A stretch of DNA of 64,000 bases from Prevotella sp. oral taxon 376 (lineage in GTDB: Bacteria > Bacteroidota > Bacteroidia > Bacteroidales > Bacteroidaceae). Under the pieces are notes generated by a model. That model was given only the letters and a program-made list of their open reading frames with translations, made no database searches and was not told the origin of the DNA. Shown here piece by piece: positions 8,432 through 17,110 of this stretch (the stretch's first letter is position 1; every line of letters starts with the position of its first letter). The translations under genes and the position numbers were made by a program. The stretch is from NCBI RefSeq assembly GCF_003043945.1, contig NZ_PYXG01000002.1, positions 372,001-436,000 on the forward strand, read 5' to 3'.

Positions 8432-10770
8432 TGAAGAGATTACTTATTTTGATCTTCCTGCTTTCTGCCATTACTTTAGGCAGCAAAGCGCAAATTGACA
8501 CATCCTCTGATTATAATCAAATCAATGAGGATGGCACTTTTACAACAAACAGGAATCAGCGAAGACAGCAAGACTCCCTGGGAACGGACAAAGAGATTCC
8601 TATAGGCCTGAAGACTTGGACCATCAACCGATTCGGCGACCGAACTTTTACAGAGCCCGACACCATATCCCACATGTATATGAATAGCATATTCACTACC
8701 GGTATGCGTGGTGAATACAACACTTTGGGGAATCTGGGATCTCCGCGTATCGCCCGTATATTTATAGATCGACAGCAGGCGCCGGAATTCCTCTTCGCTG
8801 CCCCCTATGACTTCTTTCTCACTAATGTCGAAGATTTCCACTTTACAAACACCCTCTCACCGTTCACGAACCTGTCATTCAATACATGTGGCAATAGAAC
8901 CAACGGCGAAGACCACTTCTCGGCTAAGTTTGGAGTAAACGCGGGTAAACGAATAGGCCTGGGATTCAAGTTTGATTATATCTATGGTCGCGGCTATTAT
9001 TCGAATCAAAGTACCTCTCACTTCAACTATACAATGTATGGCTCATACTTGGGCGACCACTACCAGGCACATTTACTCCTTTCAACTAATCACCAAAAAG
9101 TGGCTGAGAACGGTGGTATTACCAATGACGACTATGTAGCAAGGCCAGAGATTTTCAATGAAAGCTTCGAGTCAACTGAGATTCCGACCGTTCTGGAATC
9201 CAACTGGAACCGCTATGACAACCACCATCTCTTCCTGACCCACCGCTACAGCCTCGGCTTCAAGCGCAAGGTAAAGATGACCGAAGAGGAGATCAAAGCC
9301 CGCAAGTTTGCCATGGAAGCCAAGAAAGACCAGAAAGCCCGTGAAGAGAAAGAGGAAGCTATGAAAAAGGCTCGCATGAACGGCGAGGACCTGGACGAAG
9401 CGGAGTATGACAAAAAAGCAGCAAACAACCCAACCTTCGGCGGGCGTCCGGACGATGCCAAGATAGCCGGCATAGAACCTGCGGATACCACGAAACCGGC
9501 AAACAACCGCATAGCAGTCAGCAACAAGGAACAATTGGACAGCATTCTTGCCGCAGAAAAGACAGCTGCCGAAGACACGATGTGGCTAAAGAATGAATAT
9601 GTGCCGGTTACCAGCTTCATCCATACCCTTGAATTCAATACAAACCGACGCATCTATCAGGCTTACCAAACTCCTGACGGTTTCTACCAGAACACCTATG
9701 ACATAACGGAAAGACTCTTGCCCGACTCTGTTTTTGACAAAACCCGCTTCTATAATATCAAGAACACATTTGCCCTGTCCTTATTAGAGGGATTCAACAA
9801 ATGGGCAAAGGCCGGGCTGAAGGTTTTTGCCAGTCATGAGATGCGGCACTATACATTGCCGGGCCAACTGGGGCCCGCAACTTACAGGGAGAATGGCGTC
9901 TTTATCGGCGGACAACTCTCAAAGACAGAGGGAAAGACTTTACATTACAATGCCTTAGGCGAATTCGGCGTAGCTGGAGATGACGCGGGAGCCGTTCATC
10001 TCAGCGCAACTGCCGACTTGAACTTCAAGCTTTTCGGCGATACCGTAACATTGGCCGCAAGTGGTTTTTTCAACCGCTATCGGCCAAGTTTCTACTACCG
10101 GCACTATCAGGGTCGGCATTACATGTGGGACATAGATGCCGACAACATCATCCATAGTCGCATACAGGGCATCTTAAGCTGGGCTAAGACCCGTACGAAC
10201 CTACGGATTGCCATAGACGAAATTAAAAATTACACTTATCTCGGACAGAGTTATGAGATTAATGAAAAGTATAACCGGCTCAACAATCAAGTGATGGCCC
10301 GTCAATGCGATGATGCCATCAGCCTGATTACGGCACAAATAGCTCAGGATTTCACTTTCGGCCCGCTGAATTGGGAGTCCGTTCTCACCTATCAGAAATC
10401 CAGCAAGGAGGATATTCTTGTCGTGCCCCGATTTAATGTTTACACTAATCTGTTCCTGAGATTCACGATTTCCAAGGTCCTGAAATGCGACTTCGGTGCC
10501 GACGCGAGATACTTCACCAAGTACTACGCTCCCGACTATGCCCCCGGGCTCGGGCAATTCACCGTGCAGGAAGGCAATAGCAAGACCAAGGTGGGCAACT
10601 ATCCGGTGGTGAATGTATATGCGAATTTCCACCTGAAGCACACTCGCTTCTTCGTGATGATGAGTCATGTCAACGAGGGCTTGAGCACAGGTAACTATTT
10701 CTTCACCCCCCACTATCCCCTGAACGCCCGCATCTTAAGGTTTGGATTGAGCTGGAACTTTTTCAACTAA
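8431..10770 (+). CDS. Putative outer-membrane porin (Porin_10-like, Bacteroidetes)
   Basis: 779 residues. The chosen start (8431) overlaps the previous stop and gives a clean signal peptide (MKRLLILIFLLSAITLGSKA). The bulk alternates short amphipathic strands and turns, with repeated aromatic/Asn patterns, and ends in FGLSWNFFN, the aromatic C-terminal strand recognised by the BAM machinery. The opening after the signal (GLKTWTINRFGDRTF, then EPDTISHMYMNSIF) matches the Bacteroidetes putative porin family. Residues about 280-375 form a highly charged insert (TEEEIKARKFAMEAKKDQKA and following) that interrupts the barrel. Substrate unknown. Second to last envelope gene before menA, with a 50-bp gap to it. 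Confidence 0.85.
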   Translation: MKRLLILIFLLSAITLGSKAQIDTSSDYNQINEDGTFTTNRNQRRQQDSLGTDKEIPIGLKTWTINRFGDRTFTEPDTISHMYMNSIFTTGMRGEYNTLGNLGSPRIARIFIDRQQAPEFLFAAPYDFFLTNVEDFHFTNTLSPFTNLSFNTCGNRTNGEDHFSAKFGVNAGKRIGLGFKFDYIYGRGYYSNQSTSHFNYTMYGSYLGDHYQAHLLLSTNHQKVAENGGITNDDYVARPEIFNESFESTEIPTVLESNWNRYDNHHLFLTHRYSLGFKRKVKMTEEEIKARKFAMEAKKDQKAREEKEEAMKKARMNGEDLDEAEYDKKAANNPTFGGRPDDAKIAGIEPADTTKPANNRIAVSNKEQLDSILAAEKTAAEDTMWLKNEYVPVTSFIHTLEFNTNRRIYQAYQTPDGFYQNTYDITERLLPDSVFDKTRFYNIKNTFALSLLEGFNKWAKAGLKVFASHEMRHYTLPGQLGPATYRENGVFIGGQLSKTEGKTLHYNALGEFGVAGDDAGAVHLSATADLNFKLFGDTVTLAASGFFNRYRPSFYYRHYQGRHYMWDIDADNIIHSRIQGILSWAKTRTNLRIAIDEIKNYTYLGQSYEINEKYNRLNNQVMARQCDDAISLITAQIAQDFTFGPLNWESVLTYQKSSKEDILVVPRFNVYTNLFLRFTISKVLKCDFGADARYFTKYYAPDYAPGLGQFTVQEGNSKTKVGNYPVVNVYANFHLKHTRFFVMMSHVNEGLSTGNYFFTPHYPLNARILRFGLSWNFFN

Positions 10771-10820
10771 ATACCTCCGGTCCTCCCTGCACGGGATGGT
10801 TTAAACATATAATCCGATGC

Positions 10821-11762
10821 ATGAACGAGAACGATATACAGACTAACTCGCCGAAATCGTGGCTGTTGGCGGCGCGCCCGAAGACCTTGACGGGAGCGGC
10901 CGTTCCTGTAATGATCGGCTCGGCACTTGCCTTGAAGGATGCCGGTATTGCCGCTTTCCAGCTGATTCCCGCCATTCTCAGCTTCCTGTTCGCATTCATA
11001 ATGCAGATAGATGCCAACTTCGTGAACGACTATTTTGACTATAAGCACGGCAACGATGACCGGGCAACCCGCCTTGGCCCCAAGCGCGCATGCGCCGAAG
11101 GCTGGATTACGCCCCATGCCATGAGGAAAGGAATCGCGGCAACCTCTCTTCTCGCTTGCGTCACCGGCCTGCCCCTCGTCGTCTACGGGGGACCGCAGAT
11201 GCTGCTTGTCGGCATTGCCTGCGTGTTGTTCTGCTTCCTGTACACCACCATCTTGTCTTATTGGGGTCTGGGTGATGTACTCGTTCTCTTGTTTTTTGGA
11301 ATCATTCCAGTCTGCTGCACCTATTATGTCATCCTGCCGGAAAACTTGCAAAACATTACCATTGAAGTCTTTCTGGCTTCCGTTGCTTGTGGATTTGTCA
11401 TCGACACCTTATTGTTGGTAAACAACTATCGCGACCGCAACAACGATAAACGCGACCATAAGATAACCCTCGTCGTAAGAATCGGATACAGGAATGCCGA
11501 ACGGCTCTACCTCTGGGTGGGCTTCATCGGCGTGCTCATCATGGCCGGCATCTATCTCCACGAATTCAACCTGCAAGGGCGTTCGTCAACATTCGCTGCC
11601 ATGGCGCTGCTCCTGCCCTACCTCTTCCGGCATCAGAGCACGCAAAGGCAGATGTGTAGAATCCGCGAAGGCCGCGAACTTAACCAGATTCTGGGGCAGA
11701 CAGCACGCAACATGCTTGTTTACGGCGTTGGAACGGCCCTTGGCATCCTACTACTCTCATAA
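10821..11762 (+). CDS. menA: 1,4-dihydroxy-2-naphthoate polyprenyltransferase
   Basis: 313 residues. A UbiA-family membrane prenyltransferase that attaches the polyprenyl chain to DHNA to give demethylmenaquinone, needed for fumarate respiration in Bacteroidales. Seen: the N-terminal WLLAARPKTLTGAAVPV typical of MenA, the first Asp-rich motif NDYFDYKHGND (about residues 70-80), the second DTLLLVNNYRDRNND, and eight or nine hydrophobic helices. The HD-domain gene follows after 4 bp, so the two are co-transcribed. No other men genes are in view. Confidence 0.94.
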   Translation: MNENDIQTNSPKSWLLAARPKTLTGAAVPVMIGSALALKDAGIAAFQLIPAILSFLFAFIMQIDANFVNDYFDYKHGNDDRATRLGPKRACAEGWITPHAMRKGIAATSLLACVTGLPLVVYGGPQMLLVGIACVLFCFLYTTILSYWGLGDVLVLLFFGIIPVCCTYYVILPENLQNITIEVFLASVACGFVIDTLLLVNNYRDRNNDKRDHKITLVVRIGYRNAERLYLWVGFIGVLIMAGIYLHEFNLQGRSSTFAAMALLLPYLFRHQSTQRQMCRIREGRELNQILGQTARNMLVYGVGTALGILLLS

Positions 11763-11766
11763 CGAA

Positions 11767-12405
11767 ATGCAACAACAAATAGACTTGGAATTGATGGGAT
11801 TTGTAGAGAGGCAAATCCTTCCCCGATATTCAGAATTTGGCAAGAGCCATGGGCTTGTCCATGTTCAGCGCGTAATCAAAAACAGCCTCGAACTGGCCCG
11901 CCTCACGGGAGCCGACATCAATATGTGCTATGCGATAGCGGCCTATCACGACCTCGGGATGAGCGGTCCGCGAGCCATCCACCACATCATGGGGGGAAAA
12001 ATTCTCGCCGCGGACGCACGCCTGAGGAAATGGTTCTCGCCCGAACAGATAAAGATCATGAAGGAAGCCGTCGAAGATCACCGTGCGTCAGCCAGCCACT
12101 CCCCCCGTTCCCTGTATGGGAAAATCGTTGCCGAAGCCGACCGCGACCTCGATCCCGAGATGGTATTCCGGCGTGCGGTGCAATATGGTTTGGAAAAAGA
12201 GCCTGCCTTGGACCGGACGGGCCAATGGAACCGGTTCCGAAACCATATGCAGGAAAAGTATTCCAGAGCGGGATACATCCGCCTCTGGGTGCACAACTCG
12301 CCGAACCGGGAGCGGCTCTCGATCATCCAATCCACCATCGAAGATAGAGAAAAGCTTCACCAATGGTTCGACAAGCTTTACGACGAAGAGACCAGAAAAA
12401 CATAA
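11767..12405 (+). CDS. HD-domain hydrolase
   Basis: 212 residues from the ATG at 11767, 4 bp after menA; the open frame upstream only overlaps menA and is rejected. The HD superfamily metal ligands are visible: HGLVHVQRV (about residue 20-28), the diagnostic YHDLG (60-64), HHIMGG and, later, EDHRAS and a final Asp in ADRDLDPE. Such proteins are metal-dependent phosphohydrolases acting on nucleotides or similar small phosphates; this looks like the YfbR/uncharacterised HD type, without fused partner domains. The substrate cannot be read from sequence. Linkage to menA may be only transcriptional. Confidence 0.83.
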   Translation: MQQQIDLELMGFVERQILPRYSEFGKSHGLVHVQRVIKNSLELARLTGADINMCYAIAAYHDLGMSGPRAIHHIMGGKILAADARLRKWFSPEQIKIMKEAVEDHRASASHSPRSLYGKIVAEADRDLDPEMVFRRAVQYGLEKEPALDRTGQWNRFRNHMQEKYSRAGYIRLWVHNSPNRERLSIIQSTIEDREKLHQWFDKLYDEETRKT

Positions 12406-12478
12406 GAACACCTCCTCCCTACCTCCCTCTCATATCCGACAAGCCTCGCATCTCAAGGCAAAATGCCGTTAACACAAT

Positions 12479-12543
12479 GACAAAATCGGCGAGATTGTCC
12501 GACGAAATCGCCGAGATTGTCGTTCAATCTCGCCGATTTTGTC
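12479..12543. repeat. Family B palindrome array, three 21-bp units at 22-bp period
   Basis: Units start at 12479, 12501 and 12523. The first runs GACAAAATC-GGC-GAGATTGTC; the second and third are variants with GCC at the centre. The 1-bp linkers make the array a continuous chain of 11-bp half-sites in alternating orientation. It sits 74 bp after the HD gene stop and 75 bp before the -33 box of the 6S-like RNA. The second copy of the family is at 45044-45130. Confidence 0.92.
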
Positions 12544-12617
12544 ATCCAGAAGGCGGCTTCCTCTATTGAGGCCCACCACAAAACGACGGGCGGCTTAATA
12601 TTTTTTAGAGCTATTCA

Positions 12618-12649
12618 TTTGACAGTATTAATTTAAATTACTATCTTTG
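12618..12649 (+). promoter_or_regulatory. Consensus promoter of the 6S-like RNA
   Basis: TTTGAC (12618-12623) and TATCTTTG (12642-12649) are 20 bp apart from TTG to TA, the best Bacteroidetes promoter on the plus strand of the window. The expected start is near 12653-12656. Confidence 0.88.
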
Positions 12650-12654
12650 CAACC

Positions 12655-12869
12655 AGAAAAGGAGAACAATCTCGGGGGTTGCACTGATTCGATCGGGATA
12701 GTCATCAAAATTAAAATAAGAACCGAGACAGCTTCTTTTGCCAATGGCGGGCCATATAAAGTTCCTCGGAACCTAAGCCGCAAGGCCGGTGGATTACAAA
12801 GGCGGAGAGTTCTCAAATCATATATACTCGGACTTATCATCACATCATCGTGCAGCCCCTTTTTATTTT
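12655..12869 (+). ncRNA. ssrS: 6S RNA-like structured non-coding RNA
   Basis: About 210 nt between a consensus promoter and a T-rich end. The ends pair: GGGGTTGCAC (12675-12684) with GTGCAGCCCC (12850-12859), 10 bp with one G-U, directly followed by TTTTT. Further in, TGAT (12685-12688) pairs with ATCA (12844-12847) and GATAGTC (12697-12703) with GACTTATC (12831-12838, one bulge). Then comes a large AT-rich internal bubble (12704-12718 opposite 12814-12830), closed by AGAAC/GTTCT (12719-12723 with 12809-12813) and a structured apical part containing GTTCC/GGAAC and a GCC-GCAA-GGC hairpin. A closing stem, central open bubble and apical arm is the 6S RNA architecture that mimics an open promoter. 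No reading frame fits. The alternative is a terminated leader of ribE. Confidence 0.62.
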
Positions 12870-12890
12870 ACCCAACCTTTACCAAGTCAT

Positions 12891-13496
12891 ATGTTTAGCG
12901 GTATCGTAGAAGAAATGGCCATCCTCACGGCAATCAATAAAACGCAGGGCAACATCGATCTCACCCTGAGATGTTCGTTTGTGGGCGAACTGAAAATTGA
13001 CCAGAGCATCTCCCATAACGGCGTATGCCTCACCGTAGTAAGAATCACGGACGACACCTATACCGTTACAGCCATGAAAGAAACCCTCGACCGCTCTAAT
13101 CTGGGGCTCCTCCAAATTGGAGATGCCGTCAATGTGGAACGCTCCATGCGCATGAACGGGCGGCTGGACGGGCACATCGTCCAAGGTCATGTTGACGAGA
13201 CAGCCCGTTGCGTCGGCATGCGGGATGCCGACGGAAGTACCTACTTTAAGTTTGAATACAAGCTCGATCCCGACATGACGCGGCGCGGATACTTCACGGT
13301 AGACAAGGGGTCGGTAACCGTAAACGGCGTTTCCCTCACGGTCTGCAATCCCACCAACAACACTTTCGAGGTGGCCATCATTCCTTACACCCGTGCAAAC
13401 ACCAACTTCCGTGATATCCAAATGGGCACGGTGGTCAACCTTGAGTTTGACATCCTCGGAAAATACATAGCCCGCCTGCAAGAACTCAAATCCTGA
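12891..13496 (+). CDS. ribE: Riboflavin synthase, alpha subunit
   Basis: 201 residues. Dismutates two 6,7-dimethyl-8-ribityllumazine molecules to riboflavin. Start MFSGIVEEM is the invariant family opening; the longer frame upstream runs through the structured RNA and is rejected. Two tandem lumazine-binding barrels are visible: residues 1-96 with SHNGVCLTV and the linking GHIVQGHVD, and 97-195 with KGSVTVNGVSLTV. No FMN riboswitch consensus precedes it. No clear TAnnTTTG box lies between the 6S-like RNA terminator (12869) and the ATG, so expression may rely on read-through from the 6S promoter or on an unrecognised promoter. Confidence 0.96.
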   Translation: MFSGIVEEMAILTAINKTQGNIDLTLRCSFVGELKIDQSISHNGVCLTVVRITDDTYTVTAMKETLDRSNLGLLQIGDAVNVERSMRMNGRLDGHIVQGHVDETARCVGMRDADGSTYFKFEYKLDPDMTRRGYFTVDKGSVTVNGVSLTVCNPTNNTFEVAIIPYTRANTNFRDIQMGTVVNLEFDILGKYIARLQELKS

Positions 13497-13721
13497 TCAG
13501 AAAGAGGATTCCGATTGAAAAGATTGGGACAACTGCAGATTTAGCCGGCTTTGAGACTGAGAAACGATTCTGGCTACTTGATCCGCCATGATTCCGCCAT
13601 TCTCTTATAGCAGGATTAACTTTTTTCATAAGTATTGTTAAAATCCGAACTTGTGGATAAACCAGAGAAAGTTTTTCCGCGTCTAACAACATAAAATATT
13701 CTCGGAAATTAGTATTATAAT

Positions 13722-15065
13722 ATGAAACATTTTTGGAAACTATCACTGATAGGGCTGGCGTTCCTGCTATTTCCATTGCAGATGGAAGCCCGCCGGTGGA
13801 CACTGAAAGACTGTATCGACTATGCGTTGCGGAATAACATCTCGCTTCAGAAGACCCGCGTTCAGAAGATGACTGCCGAAGAGGATGTCAAGCAGAGCCA
13901 AGCCGCTCTGCTGCCCTCGTTGAATTTTAGCACCAATCACAATGTGAGCTACAATCCATGGCCGGAATCCAGCCGCACGATAGTTGCCAACGACCAGGTA
14001 CAGACGAGCGTGGACAAGGTATATTATAATGGCACCTATGGGCTGAATGCCAACTGGACCGTCTGGAACGGCAACCAGAATCACAATCAGGTCAAGCTGA
14101 ACAAGCTCGCCGCGCGGCAGGCAGAACTGGAGTCAGCCGTCTCGGCCAACAATATCCAGGAGCAGATAGCCCAGCTGTATGTGCAGATACTCTACTCCAA
14201 CGAAGCCATCAAAGTGAGTAAAAACGCTCTTGAGACAAGCAAGACGAATGAGGAGCGTGGCAAGGCTTTCGTTGAAGTAGGCAAGATGAGCAAGGCCGAC
14301 TTGGCCCAACTAACCGCCCAGAGAGCGCAAGACGAGTATAACATCGTACAGGCAGAAGGTAACCTGAGAAACTATAAGCGACAGTTGAAACAACTCCTGC
14401 AAATTACTGACGACGAGGAGTTTGATGTCGTGATTCCGGAAACGACTGACGCAATGGCATTGCAGGATATCCCGAACATGCAGATCGTTTATACTTCCGC
14501 ATTGAGCAGCCGCCCGGAGATCAAGAACGCGCAGCTCGGAATCGAGTCAAGCAATGTGCAGGTGAAGCTCGCAAAAGGCTATCGCTATCCCACTGTCAGC
14601 CTCAATGCCGGAGTGGGCACCAGCCATAATTCCATGGCAGACTATGAATGGGGAAAGCAGATGAAGAATAATCTCAACATTGCAGGAGGGGTCTCGCTAA
14701 GTATTCCTATCTTTGACCACCGACAGACCAAGACGGCCATAAGCAAGGCTATGCTCCAGCGGCAGAGCTACATGCTTGACCTGCGCGACCGGCAGACAAC
14801 CCTCTACTCTACCATTGAGAACTATTGGCTGCAAGCCGTTACCAACCAGAATATGTTCAAGGCAGCTAAAACAAGTACCGAAAGTGCCCAGACAAGCTAT
14901 GATCTCTTGAGCGAGCAGTTCCGGTTGGGGCTGAAGAACACCGTGGAGCTGATGACCGGTCGCGACAATCTGCTTCAGGCGCAGCAAAACGAGCTGCAAA
15001 GCAAATATCTCACCATCCTCAACATCGACATGCTCAACTTCTACCAAAACGGGGAGTTGAGATAA
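13722..15065 (+). CDS. TolC-family outer-membrane efflux protein
   Basis: 447 residues with signal peptide (residues 1-23, ending QMEARRWTLKDC). The WTLKDCIDYALRNN opening is the standard Bacteroidetes outer-membrane factor start. Two OEP repeats of long heptad-rich helices follow (about 30-220 and 240-440), with YPTVSLNAGVG marking a beta strand of the second repeat. It forms the trimeric outer-membrane channel for the exporter encoded by the next three genes. Spacing to the adaptor gene is 49 bp. No TAnnTTTG box is visible upstream; a TATAAT string just before the ATG is too close to be useful. Confidence 0.93.
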   Translation: MKHFWKLSLIGLAFLLFPLQMEARRWTLKDCIDYALRNNISLQKTRVQKMTAEEDVKQSQAALLPSLNFSTNHNVSYNPWPESSRTIVANDQVQTSVDKVYYNGTYGLNANWTVWNGNQNHNQVKLNKLAARQAELESAVSANNIQEQIAQLYVQILYSNEAIKVSKNALETSKTNEERGKAFVEVGKMSKADLAQLTAQRAQDEYNIVQAEGNLRNYKRQLKQLLQITDDEEFDVVIPETTDAMALQDIPNMQIVYTSALSSRPEIKNAQLGIESSNVQVKLAKGYRYPTVSLNAGVGTSHNSMADYEWGKQMKNNLNIAGGVSLSIPIFDHRQTKTAISKAMLQRQSYMLDLRDRQTTLYSTIENYWLQAVTNQNMFKAAKTSTESAQTSYDLLSEQFRLGLKNTVELMTGRDNLLQAQQNELQSKYLTILNIDMLNFYQNGELR

Positions 15066-15114
15066 GAAACGGGTAAGCTAACCGATTCGGACAGGTAAGA
15101 AAAACAAAGAACAG

Positions 15115-16359
15115 ATGAGCATCAATCCCCTAAAAATCAGCAAAGCCTGGTATATCGCCATAGCGCTTGTAATGCTTGCACTCCTTGTTTGGTTATTTTC
15201 ACAAGGCAAGGAGAAAGAGAAAGTGAGCTTCGTAACGGAAAAAGTATCCGCGGTCAACATTCAGAACAGCATTACGGCCACAGGAACCATCGAGCCCGTA
15301 ACCTCCGTTACAGTGGGCACTCAGGTCTCCGGTATCGTAAGCAAGCTCTATGTTGACTATAACAGCGTGGTCAAAAAAGGGCAGGTAATTGCCGAACTGG
15401 ACAAGTCGAACCTTACCAGTCAGCTCAATTCGGTCAAGGCTCAGCTTCAACAGGCCAAGGCTCAGCAGCAGAGCGCGCAAAGCGATTATAACTATCAGAG
15501 CGCCAATTATAAACGCTATCAGACACTTTATCAGAAAGGACTTGTCTCCGCAAACGACTTCGAAACCGCCCGCCTAAGCTATCAGACCAGCTTACAGAGC
15601 GTTAAATCAGCGAAACAACAGGTAGCAAGCACGGAGGAAGAGGTGAAGCGCGCGCAGACCAACCTGGGTTATGCGACCATTACCTCTCCTATAGACGGCA
15701 TCGTTCTCTCAAAGTCTGTGGAAGAAGGACAGACCGTCGCAGCCAGCTTCAGCACCCCGGAACTCTTCAAGATTGCGCAAGACTTGACCAATATGCAGGT
15801 GGTCGCAGATGTAGACGAGGCGGACATCGGTGATGTAAAGACCGGTGAAAGGGTTTCGTTTACCGTCGACGCCTACCCTAATGACACTTTCGAGGGAACG
15901 GTAAAGCAAGTCCGTCAGGAAGCTACGACTACCAATAATGTCGTAACCTATGAAGTTGTCATTAGTGCCCCTAACGCGGACTTGAAGCTGAAACCCGGTC
16001 TTACAGCCAATGTTACCATCTATACACAGGAACACAACGGCGTGTTGAGCATCCCGACAAAGGCCCTGCGGTATACTCCGCAAAAGGAAACGGTAGGCGA
16101 CAAGAAGATTCTGGACACCAACGGCAAGAACAAGGTGTGGACGATAGAGGGAAACAACATTGTTGCCCATAGTGTCAATATCGGCATCAGCGACGGCACT
16201 CACACCCAGATTCTGAGCGGCATCCAAGAAGGAAAGGAAGTCATTACCGGTGTGAGTGCCACGACAGACGAGGAATCGACAGTCTCCTCACAAGAGAGCA
16301 GCCCGTTTGCGCCCGGCCCTCGCCGCAACAACAAGAACAACAGGAATGGAAGCAAATAA
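15115..16359 (+). CDS. MacA-like periplasmic adaptor (HlyD/membrane fusion protein)
   Basis: 414 residues. One N-terminal membrane anchor (about 11-29), then a biotinyl/lipoyl half-motif (GTIEPVTSVTVGTQVSGIV), an alpha-helical hairpin rich in Gln/Ala/Ser (about 95-175), the second lipoyl half (ATITSPIDGIVLSKSVEEGQ), a beta-barrel domain and a membrane-proximal domain. This is the MacA pattern: adaptor linking the ABC transporter to the TolC-like channel. The C-terminal tail is Asn/Arg-rich. Its last 14 bases overlap the ATPase gene start, giving a compact tripartite operon. Confidence 0.93.
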   Translation: MSINPLKISKAWYIAIALVMLALLVWLFSQGKEKEKVSFVTEKVSAVNIQNSITATGTIEPVTSVTVGTQVSGIVSKLYVDYNSVVKKGQVIAELDKSNLTSQLNSVKAQLQQAKAQQQSAQSDYNYQSANYKRYQTLYQKGLVSANDFETARLSYQTSLQSVKSAKQQVASTEEEVKRAQTNLGYATITSPIDGIVLSKSVEEGQTVAASFSTPELFKIAQDLTNMQVVADVDEADIGDVKTGERVSFTVDAYPNDTFEGTVKQVRQEATTTNNVVTYEVVISAPNADLKLKPGLTANVTIYTQEHNGVLSIPTKALRYTPQKETVGDKKILDTNGKNKVWTIEGNNIVAHSVNIGISDGTHTQILSGIQEGKEVITGVSATTDEESTVSSQESSPFAPGPRRNNKNNRNGSK

Positions 16360-17110
16360 CCGCGGCAGGAAGGTTGTCATAGAACTGCAGGATGTAAAGC
16401 GCGACTTTCTCGTGGGCGACGAGACCGTACATGCGCTCAGAGGTGTAAGTTTTAAGATCTTCGAGGGTGAGTTTGTTACCATCATGGGCAAGTCAGGATC
16501 CGGCAAATCGACGCTGTTAAATCAGCTCGGCTGTCTCGACACTCCGACCACCGGCGAATATTATCTGGACGGAGTGAGCGTACGGACGATGTCGAAATCA
16601 CAGAGAGCTATCCTCCGGAACCGCAAGATAGGCTTTATCTTCCAGAGCTACAACCTACTCCCAAAGACAACGAGCGTGGAGAATGTGGAACTTCCCCTGA
16701 TGTACAACAGCAGTGTAAGCGCAGACGAGCGTACGAAGAGAGCCATTGAGGCCCTTCAGGCGGTCGGACTTGGCGAGCGACTTTATCACAAATCAAACCA
16801 GATGTCGGGTGGACAGATGCAGCGCGTCGCCATTGCCCGCGCCCTGGTGAACAATCCCACCGTGATTTTGGCCGACGAGGCAACTGGCAACCTGGACACC
16901 CGCACTTCTTTTGAGATTCTCGTTCTATTCCAGAAATTGCATGCAGAAGGCAGGACCATTATCTTCGTAACTCACAATCCCGACATAGCCAACTATTCAA
17001 GCAGGAACATTCTCCTGCGTGACGGCCGCGTTATCAGCGATGAGTATAATCACAATATCAGGTCGGCAGCCGAAGGATTGGCCGCCCTGCCGGAAAACTC
17101 GGATGAATAA
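16346..17110 (+). CDS. MacB-type ABC transporter ATP-binding protein
   Basis: 254 residues from the ATG at 16346 ([10 protein letters not shown]), overlapping the adaptor gene by 14 bp. All ABC motifs are intact: Walker [10 protein letters not shown] (about 47-55), Q-loop FQSYNLLP, signature [15 protein letters not shown] (about 152-166), Walker [10 protein letters not shown] (about 173-181) and the switch histidine in VTHNPD. The sequence is of the LolD/MacB/FtsE type. ATPase and permease are separate polypeptides here, unlike fused E. coli MacB. The TAA overlaps the permease ATG (TAATG). Confidence 0.94.
   Translation: MEANNRGRKVVIELQDVKRDFLVGDETVHALRGVSFKIFEGEFVTIMGKSGSGKSTLLNQLGCLDTPTTGEYYLDGVSVRTMSKSQRAILRNRKIGFIFQSYNLLPKTTSVENVELPLMYNSSVSADERTKRAIEALQAVGLGERLYHKSNQMSGGQMQRVAIARALVNNPTVILADEATGNLDTRTSFEILVLFQKLHAEGRTIIFVTHNPDIANYSSRNILLRDGRVISDEYNHNIRSAAEGLAALPENSDE

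Noticed and set aside
12650..12890. FMN riboswitch upstream of riboflavin synthase
   Set aside because: The conserved FMN-element segments (AGGGTG..., CCGACCGG... type) are absent; pairing of the ends with a large bubble fits 6S RNA better.
13700..13722. TATAAT box just before the TolC-family gene
   Set aside because: It lies only a few bases before the ATG and is not the Bacteroidetes promoter type; AT-rich by chance.
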